Below, piece by piece: positions 62,609 through 64,000 of a stretch of 64,000 nucleotides of DNA. The DNA is from CAVVFX01 sp963747535 (GTDB lineage Bacteria > Acidobacteriota > Terriglobia > Bryobacterales > Bryobacteraceae), in contig CAVVFX010000002.1 of NCBI GenBank assembly GCA_963747535.1, forward strand, positions 124,001 through 188,000, given 5' to 3'. Position 1 is the stretch's first letter. Each line of letters starts with the position of its first letter. The position numbers and the translations under genes are program-made. Below the pieces are notes generated by a model. That model did no database searches and was not told the DNA's origin. It was given only the letters and a program-made list of their open reading frames with translations.

Positions 62609-63666
62609 CGCGAACGACGCGCTTGGGCTGGACGATAGTGGCGGCCCTGGCAGTGATGGCGCTGGCTCCGGCAGCGAGTGTTTATTATGAATCGAAAGGC
62701 GGCCCGGGATGCGGCAGGTGTCACGAGATCGAGCCGATTTACGAAACGTGGCACACCTCGACCCATCGCAAGATTGCGTGTGGCGCGTGTCACGGCGACG
62801 CGGCTACGCTGGACGCGGGATTTCATCTCAACAATCTGAAACGCGTAGTGGAACACTTCCGCGGAGAAGTTCCCGAACAGATCAAGATGCGCCCGGTGGA
62901 TATCCCGGCGATGCTGCGGCGCTGCCAGTCGTGCCACCAGCAGGAATTCGCCGATTGGCGCAACGGCCCGCACGGAGTCACGTACCAGAAGATCTTTCTC
63001 AACGCCGATTTCTACCGCACCAAGAAGGAGCCGATGGACGATTGCCTGCGGTGTCACGGAGCGCACTTCGCCGGAAGCATTCGGGATCTGGTAACGCCGG
63101 TGGATCGCAAGGGACCGTGGCGACTTGCGGCCGGAATGCAGGATCAGCCGGCGATTCCCTGCATGGCCTGTCATCAGGTTCATCGGGAAGGGGGTCCGCT
63201 CGAGCGGCCTCGTGAGGGCGCGGCGTCCGCGGCGCAGGAAATCGTGCGTCCGTCGCTCGCTCTCTTCGACCGCCGGACCCGGATGCATGTCGCGGTGGCG
63301 AATCTGCCGCTGCCGGAGATGCGCGAAGGGGATCGCGTGGTGAAGATGAGTCCGGACCCGCGACAGGCGCTCTGCTATCAATGTCACGCGCCCGTTGCCG
63401 GAGCTTTTCAAGCGAGCTCGGGTGACGACCGCACCGGCCTCGGAGTGCACGAAGGGCTCAGCTGCATGGCCTGTCACTTCAAGCACGGACAGAAGACACG
63501 CGCGTCCTGCGCGGAATGTCATCCGCGTTTATCGAACTGCGGCCTCGATGTCGAGAAGATGGATACGACTTTCTTTGCGTCGAAGAGCAAGCACAATATT
63601 CATTTCGTAAAATGCGGCGACTGTCATACCAAGGGCGTGCCTCCGAAGAAAATTGCCAGGCGGTGA
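62605..63666 (+). CDS. Nine-heme c-type cytochrome of the dehydrogenase operon
   Basis: 353 aa, GTG start in a GTGA overlap with the GMC gene. N-terminal hydrophobic helix (LGWTIVAALAVMALAPAASVYY) anchors or exports it. Nine CxxCH sites: CGRCH, CGACH, CQSCH, CLRCH, CMACH, CYQCH, CMACH, CAECH and CGDCH. The usual partner in fructose- or gluconate-type complexes is a three-heme subunit, so this is larger. It is the likely electron acceptor of the GMC enzyme. Confidence 0.9.
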   Translation: MTRTTRLGWTIVAALAVMALAPAASVYYESKGGPGCGRCHEIEPIYETWHTSTHRKIACGACHGDAATLDAGFHLNNLKRVVEHFRGEVPEQIKMRPVDIPAMLRRCQSCHQQEFADWRNGPHGVTYQKIFLNADFYRTKKEPMDDCLRCHGAHFAGSIRDLVTPVDRKGPWRLAAGMQDQPAIPCMACHQVHREGGPLERPREGAASAAQEIVRPSLALFDRRTRMHVAVANLPLPEMREGDRVVKMSPDPRQALCYQCHAPVAGAFQASSGDDRTGLGVHEGLSCMACHFKHGQKTRASCAECHPRLSNCGLDVEKMDTTFFASKSKHNIHFVKCGDCHTKGVPPKKIARR

Positions 63667-63837
63667 AGGGAGGGCCGGCTCAAAGCCGGCTGCGGTCAGG
63701 ATTGGCCGCCCCACAAAGACTAAAGTCTGTCACTGGAGTTTGGCCATTTCAGCCAAGCCGTAGGGCAGGCCATCGTCTCTTGTGGTCTGCCGTCTGCGGA
63801 GCAGCCTTGGACAGGCTAAAGTCTGTCACACAAGCGG
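63667..63837. repeat. Cluster of dispersed repeats before the MFS gene end
   Basis: GGCTCAAAGCCGGCTGCGG (63677-63695) and ATTGGCCGCCCCACAAAG, then CTAAAGTCTGTCAC (63720-63733), the GGCAG hairpin family (63757-63806), and GACAGGCTAAAGTCTGTCAC (63810-63829). Confidence 0.65.
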
Positions 63838-64000
63838 CTAAAGTCTATACTTGCGTAGCGGTGGAAACAGCCAGGCCCAGGCGAGGGCGATCGCGATCGT
63901 CCCGACACCTCCTAACACGACCGCGGGAACCGCACCGAGCCACTGCGCCGTAATTCCGGACTCAAATTGACCGACTTCGTTGGATGCACTGATGAACACC
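63838..64000 (-). CDS. MFS transporter, C-terminal end (partial, start outside window)
   Basis: Last 53 residues of a leftward gene: FISASNEVGQFESGITAQWLGAVPAVVLGGVGTIAIALAWAWLFPPLRKYRL. The two last helices and the SNE..FESG.TA..(F/L)G pattern match ENTS-type major facilitator exporters. The stop codon lies inside a copy of the dispersed repeat. Confidence 0.7.
   Translation of the reverse strand, partial: VFISASNEVGQFESGITAQWLGAVPAVVLGGVGTIAIALAWAWLFPPLRKYRL

Overview
The window looks like chromosome of a Solibacter/Bryobacter-type acidobacterium. The evidence is two very large carboxypeptidase-regulatory-domain TonB/Oar-type receptors, an ADOP-type MacB/FtsX permease, long FG-GAP proteins, an ASPIC/UnbV protein, secreted glycosidases, MbnH-type and multiheme cytochromes, and high GC with dispersed intergenic palindromic repeats. 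The taxonomy is inferred from gene content only.

Layout. (1) 1-1397: 5' part of a secreted glycoside-hydrolase-like gene. (2) 1462-1535: tRNA-Gln(CTG), whose 3' end is duplicated as a perfect 32-bp direct repeat at 1506-1537 and 19162-19193. The repeats bound a ~17.7-kb integrated island. It carries a tyrosine integrase next to the tRNA, excisionase-like HTH proteins, a replication-initiator-like gene with five iterons inside its coding sequence, a DUF5681 protein, a serine recombinase, an ~0.9-kb hairpin-packed non-coding stretch, higBA, a tape-measure gene with small companions, several small phage-like genes, an ISL3-family insertion with a passenger gene, a second tRNA 3' fragment, a HEPN-domain protein and a truncated second integrase. 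No capsid, portal or terminase was recognised, so it is a decayed prophage, a satellite or a chimera of two elements. (3) 19.2-36.7 kb: an inverted-repeat-bounded fragment, FG-GAP protein, serine hydrolase, ADOP permease, MbnH-type di-heme enzyme, TonB-type receptor, enolase-superfamily enzyme and a pyruvate dehydrogenase E1-like enzyme. (4) 36.8-46.1 kb: a RiPP-type cluster with a 72-aa Tat-like precursor, an MNIO (DUF692) enzyme, a PqqD-HprK fusion, a ThiF-YcaO azoline cyclodehydratase, a SagB-like dehydrogenase, a nucleotidyltransferase and an HTTM-like membrane protein. (5) 46.2-58.3 kb: GH51 arabinofuranosidase, a large secreted glycosidase-like protein, a TPR protein, an ASPIC/UnbV protein and a second Oar-like receptor. 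(6) 58.3-64 kb: a 7-heme cytochrome with TPRs, a three-gene GMC-dehydrogenase/9-heme-cytochrome operon, and the C-terminus of an MFS transporter.

How the genes work together. The precursor, MNIO and PqqD-HprK genes form one leftward operon from a strong promoter that places the start site at the precursor ATG. The cyclodehydratase and dehydrogenase form the divergent rightward arm, so the cluster combines azoline chemistry with MNIO chemistry on one candidate peptide rich in Ser, Thr and Cys. Within the island, the recombinases, the intragenic origin-like iterons and higBA give an integrate/replicate/stabilise module, and the HEPN gene is a plausible defence cargo. All functions are inferred from sequence.
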